Under the pieces are notes generated by a model. The model was not told the origin of the DNA and ran no database searches. It was given only the letters and a program-made list of their open reading frames with translations. Shown piece by piece: positions 1 through 10,867 of a stretch of DNA of 64,000 bases. Source of the stretch: Chelonoidis abingdonii (lineage: Eukaryota > Chordata > Testudines > Testudinidae). Position numbers and translations under genes: made by a program. The DNA is taken from NCBI RefSeq assembly GCF_003597395.2, contig NC_133770.1:201065780-201129779 (forward strand), read 5' to 3'. Within the stretch, counting starts at the first letter, position 1, and every line of letters starts with the position of its first letter.

Positions 1-259
1 GGTTTGTTGTATACAGGAATTGTGGGATACCTCCTAATACCCTGGAGGCCAATAACAGCACTGGTGAGTGTCCACACCTGATGAGCAACGCTGCATCAGC
101 AGCGCTGGATTCACTACACCCGTAGCAGACCAGGTGTACAGCCAGCGCTGCAGGAAGGGAGTTGCAGGGCTGGCTGAGCTCTGTAAGTGTGGACACCTGG
201 TAAGTTGCAGCACTGTAACCCCCTCACCGGCACTGCAATTTGCAAGTGTAGCCAAGCCC
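1..259 (-). mobile_element. Terminal ~260 bp of a Harbinger-like DNA transposon, cut by the window edge
   Basis: Read on the minus strand, this segment aligns along its length with the left end of the element at 21469-24286: both begin with GGCTTGGCTACACTTGCAA or a close variant, pass a run of AGCGCTG-type motifs, and reach a shared CCTCCAG segment about 200 bp in. A TGA follows the end, matching the 3-bp TCA duplications of the relatives in this window. The rest of the element lies left of base 1. Assignment to the PIF/Harbinger group is inferred from the 3-bp duplications and a Myb-like remnant in a related element; no transposase is visible here. Short open frames across it are GC-rich shadows. 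Confidence 0.6.
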
Positions 260-1094
260 TGAGAAAGGGAGGTCACACTGAGGGCCTTAGCAAGCTTCTG
301 AGGCCACTGAATCTGTCCGGAAGCCACCAATGCAAGCTTGGTTCTTTGTCACACAACTTACCGCAAAACTTGAAAGCTAGGCCCTTCCAGCTGCTGTTCT
401 GTCATAACCAGGAGCTAAACCAAGGGGAAATGGGGACAGAGAACTCCATTCGTCCTTACCTTGGATGGACTGCTATCTCCACATCTCCCTCTCCTCCCTG
501 GCTCATATGGCAAGTGCTCCGCTGCCCTTTCAATCTACATTAACAAGTGGCCATACCGATTTATAGAATACAAATGATCTCAACACAGAATTCACAAACT
601 CCAGAGAAAGGGAGGGTAGCATGGAAATATTAGAGGAGATGAGGGACGTAACATATTAAGACCGCTACCATGGAAAAACCAAATTATTTATGAAAGAAAA
701 CTGTTATTAAGTTAGTGTTTCTTTAAGTGGCAGTAATTACTTATCAGTAAAGTCTGTACCTCACTGTGGCAAAGTATGTTCAGCAGATGTTTAGGGATAT
801 GGGCCCATTTGCAAATGATAGCAGAGTAGGATTGCATCTGACAGTACTGTCTTGCCAAGATATAAAGATATTAACGTTGTGATGTTATATCATGTCACCA
901 TGTTGCAATTATTTTAGTTTACAAAATATCAATAGTAAGTTAAAACTGAAAGTATAATTAAACTGAAAATTCTGTCACAACCTTAGCTGTTAACAAGAGC
1001 CAGTAGATCGGTACCTCTTGTTCAGCCATATCTCTCTTCCTGAGAGAATAGCCCTGAAAATTTTCAGAAAACTGTACATGCCAGTAGTAAGAAA
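260..1094. other. No recognised feature
   Basis: AT-rich sequence with no gene, clear repeat end or RNA fold that I can recognise on either strand. Confidence 0.5.
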
Positions 1095-1290
1095 AGGAAA
1101 CTAGGAGTAGAGACTTTGGGTTCTATTCCTGGCTCTGCTGCTAAGATTCAGGTGTGTCTTTCCATCTTTTTCTGTCACTCTGTGCATTAATATTAACGTA
1201 ACTCAGAAGGATGCTGTGAGGATATTAATGCTTATAAAATACTGGCTTGAAAGGTGCTATATAAGTGTTAAGCACAATTACATAACACCT
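1095..1290 (+). repeat. MIR-like (CORE-SINE) fragment
   Basis: The order of pieces follows the MIR consensus: a GGGTTCTATTCCTGGCTCTG start, a CTCTGTGCA middle, a block with GGATGCTGTGAGGATATTAATG, and a GGTGCTATATAAGTGTTA tail. It is strongly diverged and carries indels, as expected of an old tRNA-derived SINE. It has no coding content. Confidence 0.55.
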
Positions 1291-1850
1291 ATATAACGCA
1301 GTCATTTGTAACAGACTTGAGTCTGACAATTAATTGCCATTTTCACAGGGAGCAAGAATCTTGAAATTTGTTATATACTGTTGCTTTTTATGGGCAGAAA
1401 ATTTAAACTTTGACCTTTCAATTTCAGGTCATCAGAAACGCATCAGTCTTTCTATGGATTTCAAGTGCTCTTTGAGCTACAATGTTTGAAAGTGAGCCCT
1501 TATGAGCTAGAATCTTGCAAACTGGTAGAACTTATTATTTTGCAACACTGAATTAAAGAAAAATATTTTTTAAATTTGACATTTCTATCACAGATCACCA
1601 AACTATTTCCTCAGAAATTATTAATCTCTTCTATTACACCGTCATGTTAGGAAGAAGGCCTCCAAGTTTAGAGTAACTAAGGTAATCTTAGTTCATAAGA
1701 CCCACAGTTCTATTTAACTTATTTTAGTAAAAAGCAAACAAACAAAAAACAAAACCCTGTTGAAGACAACTGAGCGCATCTGCAAGCTCTTACAGTGGCA
1801 GCTATGTGAACCAAAAGGGTGGACTGATGCCAATAATTATAGCATCTGGT

Positions 1851-2223
1851 CTTCTTTGCAGGGCCGGCTCTAAGCACCAGCCGACCAAGCACGTGCTTGG
1901 GGCGGCACCTTGGGGCAGGGCAGCGCTTGTTTTTGTTTTTTTGGGGTGTTTTTTTAGTTCAGTGGGGCGGCGCTGGAGGGTTTTTCTTGTTTGTTTGTTT
2001 TTGTTTCGGCGGTGCAGCACTTGGAGGGGGCGGGGGCTTGGGCAGCGTTCGGGGGGCAGGGGCTTGGGCGGCGCAAGCACTCAGGTAGGGTGGGGGCTTG
2101 GGCGGTTGCAATACTGGGGGGGGTTCAGCGGCGCGGCGCTCACGGGGGGGGGGTGTTACAGTGGGGCAGAGGTCTTTTTTTGCTTGGGGCGGCAAAAAAG
2201 TTAGAGCCGGCCCTGCTTCTTTG
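1851..2223. mobile_element. GC-rich hAT MITE (body 1859-2215) with perfect 8-bp target duplication
   Basis: The body starts CAGGGCCGGCTCTA and ends TAGAGCCGGCCCTG, a perfect 14-bp terminal inverted repeat. It is flanked on both sides by CTTCTTTG (1851-1858 and 2216-2223), an exact 8-bp duplication, which is the hAT hallmark. The interior is G-rich on the plus strand with runs of G and T and repeated GGGCTTGGGCGGC-type phrases; this creates open frames on both strands that are composition artefacts. It encodes no transposase, so it would have needed a hAT transposase in trans. A relative lies at 28307-28579. The intact termini and duplication suggest a fairly young insertion. Confidence 0.85.
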
Positions 2224-3384
2224 TACGATTTTAAGAAAACAAGCACTTGCTTTGCATTAAGCAAGTAACTAGGATAGCAACTGAGTTTTAAAGATGCTAA
2301 TTTAAACAGAGAATTCTATACTGGGGCATATGTATCAAAATTGCATTGTCTGAGGTACTGTAACTAATGACTCAGTACAGAATGTTCTTGACATTTTGAT
2401 TTCATTCACCCCCCCTTTGCTTGAAGAGGTACCACTAATCATACCCCTTGCTGTCTTATCGATGTGATCCACATCAAGGCCCCATGCCTCCAAGCTAATT
2501 GTATTTGTTTCATTCCATTAATTTACAACAGGACAATAAAGATGCTAATTATTTTTACGTGCCAATTTTTAGTAGTCAGTAGCAATACAATTAATTGTTA
2601 TACTACAGCAACTGCATCAAGGCCAATTCAAACTGAGCTGTTCAACCTTGATCTTCAGGGGATCCTATATGATGAGAGTCCCACTCTATCAGGCACAAGC
2701 TGAGAAATCTCATTGTGATATTCACTGCTTATGACACAAAGCAGCAGGACACTGACTCAAAGCTCTGTGATGATATATTGAGACCTCTAGGGAATAGAGA
2801 TGTTTCTCCTTTTATTGCAACTCATTTGAGCAGATCTCAGGTTTGTTCCTCTTCATCTTTGAGGAAACCTCCATCTACTGGTCCCATAACTCCTCCTCTC
2901 AAACACATAACACACTTGTTCTACAATATAAGAACTTATACATATATGGTAGATGATAGAAAAAGAGTGTGTTTGTGGTTTTTTTCCTGGATATATTCCT
3001 GATCACCCTCAACTCCCCACGTGGCTGTCAATCCACCCTCCTGTACCTAGTATAGTGCTCTGAGGCCGTTGTGAAGGTGAACCATATTACATGCTAAATC
3101 TTGTGTCTTGCAGTGAGTGATCCAAACAAACAGCTTCACAAAGGCCCCAGATTTATTTGAAATGGACCTGAGCAACATCCTTTCCTAGAACTAGTAGGAT
3201 GTCATACTTCTGGCTTTCTCCATGTTTCATTTACTGGATTCAAATGCATCCAGGACACTGCCACAAGTTAATAAATAAAATAACATTTAGAAAATGGTAG
3301 TCCTTCCATAATTTAATGATGTAATTTTGTTTGCAAAGCTGAGGCAACGATACAGGTACTTATACTATTTTATAGCTATCGGGG
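2224..3384. other. No recognised feature
   Basis: Moderately AT-rich unique-looking sequence; the short open frames near 2464 and 2715 show no recognisable domain. Confidence 0.45.
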
Positions 3385-3473
3385 GACATGGCTACACTGG
3401 AAACTTCAAAGCGCTGTCACACCCCTGAGCCAGCAAGTTAGAGAGCTATAAAACGTAAGTATAGACAAGCCCT
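3385..3473. mobile_element. Small MITE of the TCTACACT-type family
   Basis: A ~90-bp element starting near GACATGGCTACACTGG and ending GTATAGACAAGCCC, which are imperfect inverted copies of each other and of the ends of the Harbinger-like elements at 21205 and 21469. The interior keeps CAAAGCGCTG, the same AGCGCTG motif that fills the larger relatives. No duplication could be called with confidence. Confidence 0.55.
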
Positions 3474-3671
3474 AAGCTTCTTTGCATTACTTTGTTAAAA
3501 AACATGGACTTTGTTCCAAGAAATAAGAATGATTGATAAAAGAGGGCTATGAATTTGGATGTTAAATGACTCTAAAACAGAAGATTTTGTTTAATTCTTG
3601 CAGATTTCAAGCACCAACGTCCAATTGCCTGTGCATTTTCTGGAAAGCTAGAGACTTTCTTCTCAGCGGAC

Positions 3672-3785
3672 TATGCCCCACCATTATATTTATTATTTGT
3701 ATGTGGTAGCACTTCGAGGTCCTGGCACCATTGTATTAGGCACTGTATGAACATATAACAAGAAGATGTTTTCTGAGCCAAAGGG
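3672..3785 (+). repeat. Ancient sauropsid SINE fragment
   Basis: Contains TATTATTTGTATGTGGTAGC followed by AGGTCCTGGCACCATTGTAT and GGCACTGTATGAACA, the order seen in an old, widespread amniote repeat whose intact copies read about GGACCCCATTGTGCTAGGCG. A diverged, possibly opposite-strand, relative may lie at 51180-51260. I cannot name the family safely. Confidence 0.4.
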
Positions 3786-6107
3786 TGACTTTTTCAAATG
3801 TTCATCAATTTTTTCAGGGACTATTTTAGAATGTCTGCTGTTTTCTTTCATTCTCCAAAGAAGTCATTATATTAATTTTCTAAATGTGACCATAGTGAGA
3901 GAGACAGAGAGACAGTGTGTATGAGTGTCTCGATATATACACATCATATTTGTCATGGACTTGCAATTAGAGTTAGTCAGAATTTTCTCTCCTTCTTGCA
4001 TCTGGTCAATTTTTCCTTATTCTAGTAGATGTGAAGAAAAAACAAATGTAGACTGTTGTTCACGGTTAGGAAGAACTATACAGAAATATTTGGAAGGGCC
4101 AGATCAGATGGCTACTTACCATTTTGTTCTCTCTGGACTCCAGCAGCAAGCAAATCTGGCTCCCCAAGGCTTATATCATTGAGCCTGGTTCCTAGACACT
4201 CTATGCAAAGATGTTTGCACCACTCCTCTGCTTCCAGTTCTGAAAATAACCATAAACAAAGACATCAGTGGAATTCATGAAATATTTTACTCAAAAGAAA
4301 GTACAACATGAAATAAGTCTTTGATCAACAGGCTATTTCTGTGATTGAGTTAAGACTAATAACTTCTGTTTCAAAACCAGCAAAAAAACAACAAAAAAAA
4401 TCGCATACACGCTGTTTTGCCTTGATTTATGGACCTTTTCTAAAAAAAGAATTGGACCATGGCTCCTGAATTGATTAGAAATAGGCGGAAAGTGTAAAAA
4501 AGCTCATTTTGCTAGAAATCAACTCACTCACCCAGGACAGCCACCAACTTTTCCCAGTTGCAAAACTTTCTCTGTGTGGGTGAATGGGTCAGGGAAGGCT
4601 GTTCAGAAAGTATCTTTCAGCAAATCCTACTTGATGGAAATAATTTAATTTAAAATTATTTTAATGTAAAATTATCTCAAAAGAAACATTATTGTTACTC
4701 TAAATCCATCCTGATTATTAAGATTAACTGGGTTGCTTTTGCTTACAGTCCCTAGATATCAATATGATGGAAACTAAGAGAATGGAGCAAACTCAACTAT
4801 CAAATTCACATCCTTATGTGTCTGATAAAATCCAAGTTTAATGACTTTTATAGCACCATACAGTGGCTGTCATTTTTCCTGAGGTAATTTATTTTGTCAA
4901 AAATATACGTTTTCTTACAGCACTGAACTGTTCCAGTACCCAGAGATTCAACAATGGGTTTGTCTTATAAATTTAACAGTAAATAAGACAGATCTGTGAG
5001 GAGATGGTAAATGCAAAGCCATTCTGCCTCTCGAACAAACATCTAAAAGAGAAAAAGAAATGTGCACAAATCAATACTGTGTTCATGAACCCAGCCTAAT
5101 GTCACTATAGTTAAAGGAGGACTTTTACGGAAAAACTTTGAAAGCAGTGAGTAAGTTCTTAAGCCATATGTCTCCTGAAGTCAAATTCATGACAGGTGGA
5201 AAAAACACAACCCTACTGAAAGGAAACATGCAGGTTTCTTGTGACTGCTCCTTGTAAATCTTCTTTATCGAAAAGGCATTTCTAGACTCTGAAGGTTGGG
5301 ATCCAGATTAAAAAATTCCAAATAGCGACGTTTAGTTTGGGCCAATCTCTCGCTGCAACCCACTGTGTTAATCAGATTCAATTCATTCCTTGATTGTAGC
5401 TATTACTGCAAGTTGTTACACCTCAGTGGTGATTAACTTCGACTGTACTCCCACAAAATCAGGCACAGCCAAGGGAAGTTGTGTTTAATAGTTTAAATTT
5501 GGAAACTTTTTGGAAAGTATAAAATACATAGAAATATATGAATCATGAACTTATAGCCAAATAGTTGAAGAATATATTATACTTACATAAACCTCAGGCA
5601 AAAACAAATTTTATAGATTTAGGTAAACTGTTACCACTAATTAATAAAATTTGTGTGCAACTAAGTAAAGGAAAATACTAAAGTTATCATTACATCAGGC
5701 TGTAGTCACATTTGTCATATTGTAAGTGTATAAACCATGTTTCCCTCTTACAAAAACTAACAATTTAATACCCTATAAATATATATTTTCCAATATTGAA
5801 ACGACTCTGTTGTTGGAATGAACAGCTTCTGCAAGACTGAAGGGCTGTATGTGCACTTCCAGAAACACAACTGGATTGTCTACTAAGGTGCTGTTTCAGC
5901 TTATGCACTCCTAGTACTTTCTGGGTGCACAGGATTGCCTAGGTGGAGCTTTCCCCCTTGACACACACTCTGAAATAACCTTTTTTAAATGGCTACATTC
6001 CCCTTGAATCTACAACCACATTTCCTCTTATAACACATGGATATATTAGGGGAGTTGTAGTAGATTCCTTTTCCACATCTGCAGAATACCAAACCAGTGC
6101 AATTTAG
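3786..6107. other. No recognised feature
   Basis: AT-rich sequence with no coding or repeat structure that I can support. Short frames near 3925-4280 do not show a domain or splice context. Confidence 0.45.
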
Positions 6108-6115
6108 ATTAGAAT

Positions 6116-6702
6116 TAGGGCTGTCAAGTAATTAAAAAAAATTAATCGCAATTAATCGCCTCATTAAAAAAATAATTGTGATTAATTACACGATTAATCA
6201 CGCTGTTAAACAATAATAGAATACCATTTATTTAAATTTTCTAGATTTTCAAATATATTGAATTACAACACAGAATACAAAGTGTTCAGTGCTCACTTTA
6301 TATTTATTTTTATTACAAATATTTGCACTGTAAAAAAACAAAAGAAATATCTAATACAAGTACTGTAGTTCAATATCTTTGTCATGAAAGTTGAACTTAC
6401 AAATGTAGAATTATGTACAAAAAAACTGCATTCAAAAATAAAACAACGTAGAACTTTAGAGCCTACAAGTCCACTCAGTCCTACCACTTGTTCAGTCAAT
6501 TGCTAAGACAAATAAGTTTGTTTATATATATGGGAGATACTGCTGCCCACTTTTGGTTACAATGTCACCTGAAAGTGAGAACAGGCATTCACATGGCACT
6601 GTTGTAGCTGGCATCACAAGATATTTACATGCCAGATATGCTAAACATTTATATGTCCCTTGATCTTCAACCACCATTACAGAGGACATGCTTCCATGCT
6701 GA
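6116..6702 (-). repeat. Left inverted arm of the fold-back hAT element
   Basis: Inverted copy of 7144-7753. On the minus strand it includes the transposase end: segments reading roughly as CERLFSLSGDI-like (about 6560-6600) and the tail VVGLSGLVGSKVL (about 6440-6499). It then runs into a subterminal zone of ATTAATCGC repeats at 6140-6200. Divergence from the right arm is mostly substitutions with a few small indels. Confidence 0.75.
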
Positions 6703-6766
6703 TAATGGGTTCCTCTCGATAACAGTCCAAAGCAGAGTGGACTGATGGATGTTCATTTTCATCATC

Positions 6767-7140
6767 TCAGTCAGTAGCAGAAAGTTGAATTTTGTTCTTT
6801 AGTGGTTCAGGTTCTGTAGTTTCCGCATCAGAGTGTTGCTCTTTTAAGACTTCTGAAAGTATACTCCACACCTTGTCCCTCTCAGATTTTGGAAGGCACT
6901 TCAGATTCTTAAACCTTGGGTCAAGTGCTCTAACTATTTTTAGAAATCTCACATTGGTGCGTTCTTTGTGTTTTGTCAAATCTGCTGTGAAAGTGTTCTT
7001 AAAACAAACGTGCTCGGTCATCATCCGAGACTGCTATAACATGAAATATATGGCAGAATACAGGTAAAACAGAACAGGAGACATACAATTCTCCTCTAAG
7101 GAGTTCAGTGACAAATTTAATTAACACATTTTTTTTAACA
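6767..7140 (-). pseudogene. hAT (Ac-like) transposase fragment
   Basis: Two overlapping minus-strand frames give a hAT transposase core. One (about 7140-6999) runs through a stretch ending VIAVSDDDRARLF. After a frameshift near 7000-7024 the second continues with VRFLKIVRALDPRFKNLKCL and SERDKVWSILSEVLKEQ, a block typical of the region ahead of the hAT dimerisation domain. The N-terminal zinc finger and the catalytic first D are not readable. The dimerisation end, with the PCERLFS-like motif, is found only in the arms. Stop codons and frameshifts show it is dead. A full enzyme would bind the terminal repeats and cut and paste the element in the nucleus. Confidence 0.8.
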
Positions 7141-7143
7141 AGT

Positions 7144-7753
7144 GTCATCAACATGGAAACAAGTCCTCTGGAATAGTGGCCGAAACATGAAGGTGCATAC
7201 GAATATTTAGCATAATTGGCATGTAAATACCTTGCAATGCCAGCTACAAAAGTGCCATGTGAAAGCCTGTTCTCACTTTCAGGTGACATTGTAAATAAGA
7301 AGCAGGCAGCAGTATTTCCCATGAACGTAAAAAACTTATTTGTCTTAGCAATTGACTGAACAAGTAGTAGGACCGAGTGGACTTGTAGGCTCTAAAGTTC
7401 TACACTGTTTTGTTTTTGAGTGCAGTTATATAACCAGAAAAATCTACATTTGTAAGTTACTTTCATGATAAAGAGGTTGCACTACAGTACTTGTATGAGA
7501 TGAATAGAAAAATATTATTTATTTTATCATTTTTACAGTTCAAATATTTGTAATAAAAATAATAATATAAAGTGAGCACTGTGCACTTTGTATTCTGTTT
7601 TTCAAAAGAAATCAACATGTATGAAAATGTAGAAAAACATCCAAAATATTTCATAAATTTCAATTGGTATTCTATTGTTTAACAATGTGATTAATCACGA
7701 TTAATTTTTTTGAGTTAATCGCATGCGTTAACTGTGATTAATTGACAACGCTA
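7144..7753 (+). repeat. Right inverted arm of the fold-back hAT element
   Basis: On the plus strand it reads the transposase C-terminal region: CATGTAAATACCTTGCAATG, then AAAGCCTGTTCTCACTTTCA (a CERLFSLS-like motif), then the stretch around 7330-7380 that corresponds to a VCLSDWLNK-like end. It is the mirror of the left arm, so the gene end is present twice in opposite orientation. It ends in ATTAATCGC-type repeats before the terminal TTGACAACGCTA. Confidence 0.75.
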
Positions 7754-7761
7754 ATCAGAAT

Positions 7762-9935
7762 GCTTTGAGGTGCACAGTAACTGACACCAAATTTGTTACC
7801 TATGACATTAACAGTGCTCATCTTTTAAGAATCAAATTGCCCTGCGACAGTCTCTGAAGTGCCACAATCTTTTTTTAATTCTAAGCACAGGGAAATTCTG
7901 AAGTATCTGACCTATTCCAGTGAATCCAATCCTGCTTCCATGGAAATCAGTGGCAAAGTACTCATTGAATTCAGTGGAATCTGGATCAGATTCTACGCAT
8001 TAACTATCAATAAGGGTTAACTTTTTAGTGGCCATCACTGTTTGGCATGGCAGAACTTTGCCCACTTTTACACCTTTATCCCATATGTTCTAAAGCATAT
8101 TTTAAGCAGCCATGAATACTCTCAAAATATTCACATCTTCATTTCCTCTAATATTCAAGTATTTTGCTCTGCTATATGAATATCAAAAGGTGAGATCAAA
8201 TGTAAGGAGACAGGTGGCCCCAATTTGACACTGCTTCTTCCAAGAGAAATGTAACTAGCAGCAGCCTGAAGTCGGTTCTTTTGAAAATACAATCTTGTTA
8301 GTTGCAAGATTTTTAGGCAGGTTTCCCTGCAGTTTTCCCTGAGCTTCCAGGTCAGTGGCTGAAGGAATATGCCATTTCTGCTCTAGCTCACAGTTCAGAA
8401 CCTGCTGCAGTTACGTAAGGTGAATTTTGTTCCCTGTATCCTGATTCACAAGAGCCCAGTGCCATGTCTCAGGAATCCAGTACTTCAGGTTAAATTGAAA
8501 ATGCATATTGTACAGTCCTATGGGCATCAATACTAGAATCACAAAAGACCTCCAAAGTGTTGGGCACACACTACCACCACGGACTTGAAGATGTGAGATC
8601 AGATTCAGTCCAGTAACAACACACAAATGGCTCAGTAGATTTTGTACTGAATTGAAATAAAGATGAGGAAGCCTGTTCCCCACTCTTGTAAGAAATTGTC
8701 AGTTGTATGGAGATAAAAGAACCTTTTCCTTGTACATAATATGAATTTGGTTTATTTCTTTGTGCTTTCCCTAATGCCTGCCTATGTCTAGCTACACAGA
8801 CCTAAAATGGCTGGATCTTTGACTTGGAACCAGTTTCTACATATTTCTCACAAAAAGTTACTTCTGCTACCATTGCTCTCCCAGAACTGTTTGTAAGAAT
8901 TCCAAACCCATTTGGATTTTCTCATTCAGAATAAGATTGGAAACAAAATTGGATCATTGAAACCTGGACGTGCAAGATCTTTTTGGAGAAGAAAGATGGG
9001 AGCTGAAGAAACACACATGCCAATGTTTACAAAAATATACACAGCCATAATAAGAAATCTCTGTGTGGAGGGTGATGGGGGGACAAAGAATCCCCATAGA
9101 ACTATTTTTTTTAATTGAATTGAGCCACATAAAATAAATTCACAAGTGTGATCTCATTTTTCACTAGTAAATAGCAGTACAGCCTACAACAACCAAATTT
9201 TTTTTTAACTAGTACTTCATTTTATAAAACTATCATAACTTCTGAAGACTTGAGAAAAAATATTTAATTAATATTTTTAAATAAATTATTTGACAATGTT
9301 TCCATTAATTAAAGGTATCCATGTTAGTTAGAGAAGGAAGTATATACTCAGAAAACAGTGTGGCAGCTTAAGTCAAAATAAGTGATTTAAAGCTACTATG
9401 CTGTTTCAGACTTTTGATGACCTTTTTTCTGCAGTGCTTTAAATACATTTCTGGGTGAAAGATCCTTAATAAATAAGTAATGGAATAAATGCAAGTTATT
9501 AAAGATGAAAATGTATATTTTAGGAAGAAAACAGAAATTAGACTTAAAGTATCCATCTACATTTCCTCTACAGATGCTGAAAGATATGGAAAGGACAGAT
9601 CTATAAGCAGCCTGTTTGAGTTAAAAAAATCACAGTAACTGCAATTACAAAATAACCAGTCATGTATCTAAGTAGTCACTTGAGCATGCAATGGCATGCA
9701 TTACCCTGGCAATTCCCTGTTCACATCTGAAAGTCTGTACAAAAGTGTCAGCTTAGTCAATATGCTTATTCCTACCATATAACCATTAATCTAAAAATCT
9801 CAAGAGATAGTGAAATTAACAAGGCTGGAAAATTGTAGTACATGGCAAAAGACTTGTCACATTAATGCTACTTCTCATTAAAGTATTTCCCAAAATATAT
9901 GATATTGTATTCAAGTACAATTTTTCCTTTAATGA
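7762..9935. other. No recognised gene; a hairpin-type repeat fragment near 7915-8000
   Basis: Contains CAGTGAATCCAATCCTGC and ATTCAGTGGAATCTGGATC, degraded arms of the short dyad repeats that recur at 14700-14770, 17795-17876 and 36721-36780. The rest is AT-rich with no feature that I can support. Confidence 0.4.
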
Positions 9936-10145
9936 ACTATGCTGCAGATGCAGCAAAGAATCCTGTAGCACCTTATAGACTAACAGAGGTTTTGGAGCAT
10001 GAGCTTTCGTGCATCCGATGAAGTGGGTATTCACTCACGAAAGCTCATGCTCCAAAATGTCTGTTAGTCTATAAGGTGCCACAGGACTCTTTCCTGCTTT
10101 TACAGATCCAGACTAACACGGCTACCCCTCTGATACTATGCTGCA
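9936..10145 (+). mobile_element. Penelope-like element, short palindromic copy (body 9947-10134)
   Basis: The body ends in CGGCTACCCCTCTGAT and is flanked by an 11-bp duplication ACTATGCTGCA (9936-9946 and 10135-10145). The left part (about 9950-10011) is an inverted copy of about 10036-10097 with only a handful of mismatches over 62 bp. So the insertion is a head-to-head copy of the element's 3' region. The same CTTATAGACTAACAGA segment occurs in the copy at 15795-16226, which also carries the end of a GIY-YIG endonuclease; that is why I assign the family to Penelope/Neptune-like elements and not to an ordinary SINE. The inverted arm, the target duplication and the severe 5' truncation fit known Penelope insertion behaviour. 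Confidence 0.7.
10015..10052 (+). ncRNA. Hammerhead-ribozyme-like motif, core-mutated
   Basis: In order: CCGATGA (10015-10021), where CTGANGA is the hammerhead consensus; a stem GTGGGT/ACTCAC closed by ATTC; GAAA (10039-10042); a 2-bp stem III GC/GC with loop TCAT; then TC as the cleavage dinucleotide. The T-to-C change in the first box should abolish cleavage, and there is one extra A between the first box and stem II. Hammerheads are known in Penelope-like elements; this copy looks inactive. Confidence 0.5.
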
Positions 10146-10190
10146 TACATCCGTATTAGAAAAGAAGAGCATATAAGATGCTAGAATACT

Positions 10191-10867
10191 CCTATACTTA
10201 GGGCCCTATCAAATTCACAGCCATGAAAAATGCATCACATATTGTGAAATCTGGTCTCCCCACATGAAATCTAGTCTTTTGTGTGCTTTTGCCCTACATT
10301 ATATAGATTTCATGGAGGAGACCAGCGTTTCTAAAATTGGGAGTCCTAAGCCAAAAGGGAGTTGTGGGGTGGGGGGGAGAGAGGGAGTCACAAAGTTATT
10401 TTTGGGGGGGTCACAGTATTGCCACCTTTACTTCTTGCTGCCTTCAGCCCCTAGGCAACTGGAGAGTGGCAGCTACTGACTGAGGGCCCAGCTCTACAGA
10501 CTGCAGCGCAGAAGTACGGGTGGCAATACCATACCATGCCATCCTTACTTCTGTGCTGCTGCTGGCAGTAGCTTTGCCTTCAGAGCTGGGTTCCTGGCCA
10601 GCAGTCGCTGCTCTCCAGCTGCTGAGCTCTGAAGGCAGTGCTGCCGCCAGCAGCAGCACAGAAGTAAGGGTAGCAGTACTGCAACCCCCCTACAATAACC
10701 TTGTGACCCCCCCACACATATCCTTTTTGGGTCAGGACCCCTACAATTACAGTACTGTGAAATTTCAGATTTAAATAGCTGAAATCATTAAATTTACTAT
10801 TTTAAAAATCCTATGACTGTGAAATTCACCAAATGGACAGTGAATTTGGTAAGGTTCTAGCTATAAT
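10191..10867. mobile_element. Non-autonomous hAT derivative (body 10199-10859)
   Basis: Starts TAGGGCCCTATCAAATTCAC and ends with the inverted equivalent (reverse complement TAGAACCTTACCAAATTCAC). Flanks CCTATACT and GCTATAAT match at 6 of 8. Its right ~190 bp aligns, inverted, with the left end of the 3.9-kb relic at 26365-30246, and its left end aligns with that relic's right end. The interior is GC-rich with CAGCAGCAGCACAGAAGTA-type phrases and no transposase. It is therefore an internal-deletion derivative of the same family, inserted in the opposite orientation. Confidence 0.7.

Larger units (their letters stand above)
6108..7761 (-). mobile_element. Fold-back hAT transposon (body 6116-7753) with 8-bp target duplication
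   Basis: The body begins TAGGGCTGTCAA and ends TTGACAACGCTA. Flanks ATTAGAAT (6108-6115) and ATCAGAAT (7754-7761) match at 7 of 8 positions, as expected for hAT. The striking feature is its arms: 6116-6702 and 7144-7753 are inverted copies of each other over nearly 600 bp. Both arms contain the ATTAATCGC-rich subterminal zone and the end of the transposase gene, read on the minus strand in the left arm and on the plus strand in the right. Only 6703-7143 is single copy, and it carries the middle of the transposase on the minus strand. Similar fold-back copies are, as I recall, common in turtle genomes, so this architecture probably spread as such. Confidence 0.85.

Noticed and set aside
1802..2264. 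Several frames of 90-130 codons on both strands
   Set aside because: They fall inside the GC-rich hAT MITE with its exact target duplication and reflect G-run composition.
9947..10134. Interpretation as a plain tRNA-derived SINE
   Set aside because: No convincing A and B boxes; the related copy at 15795-16226 carries a GIY-YIG endonuclease remnant, which points to a Penelope-like element.
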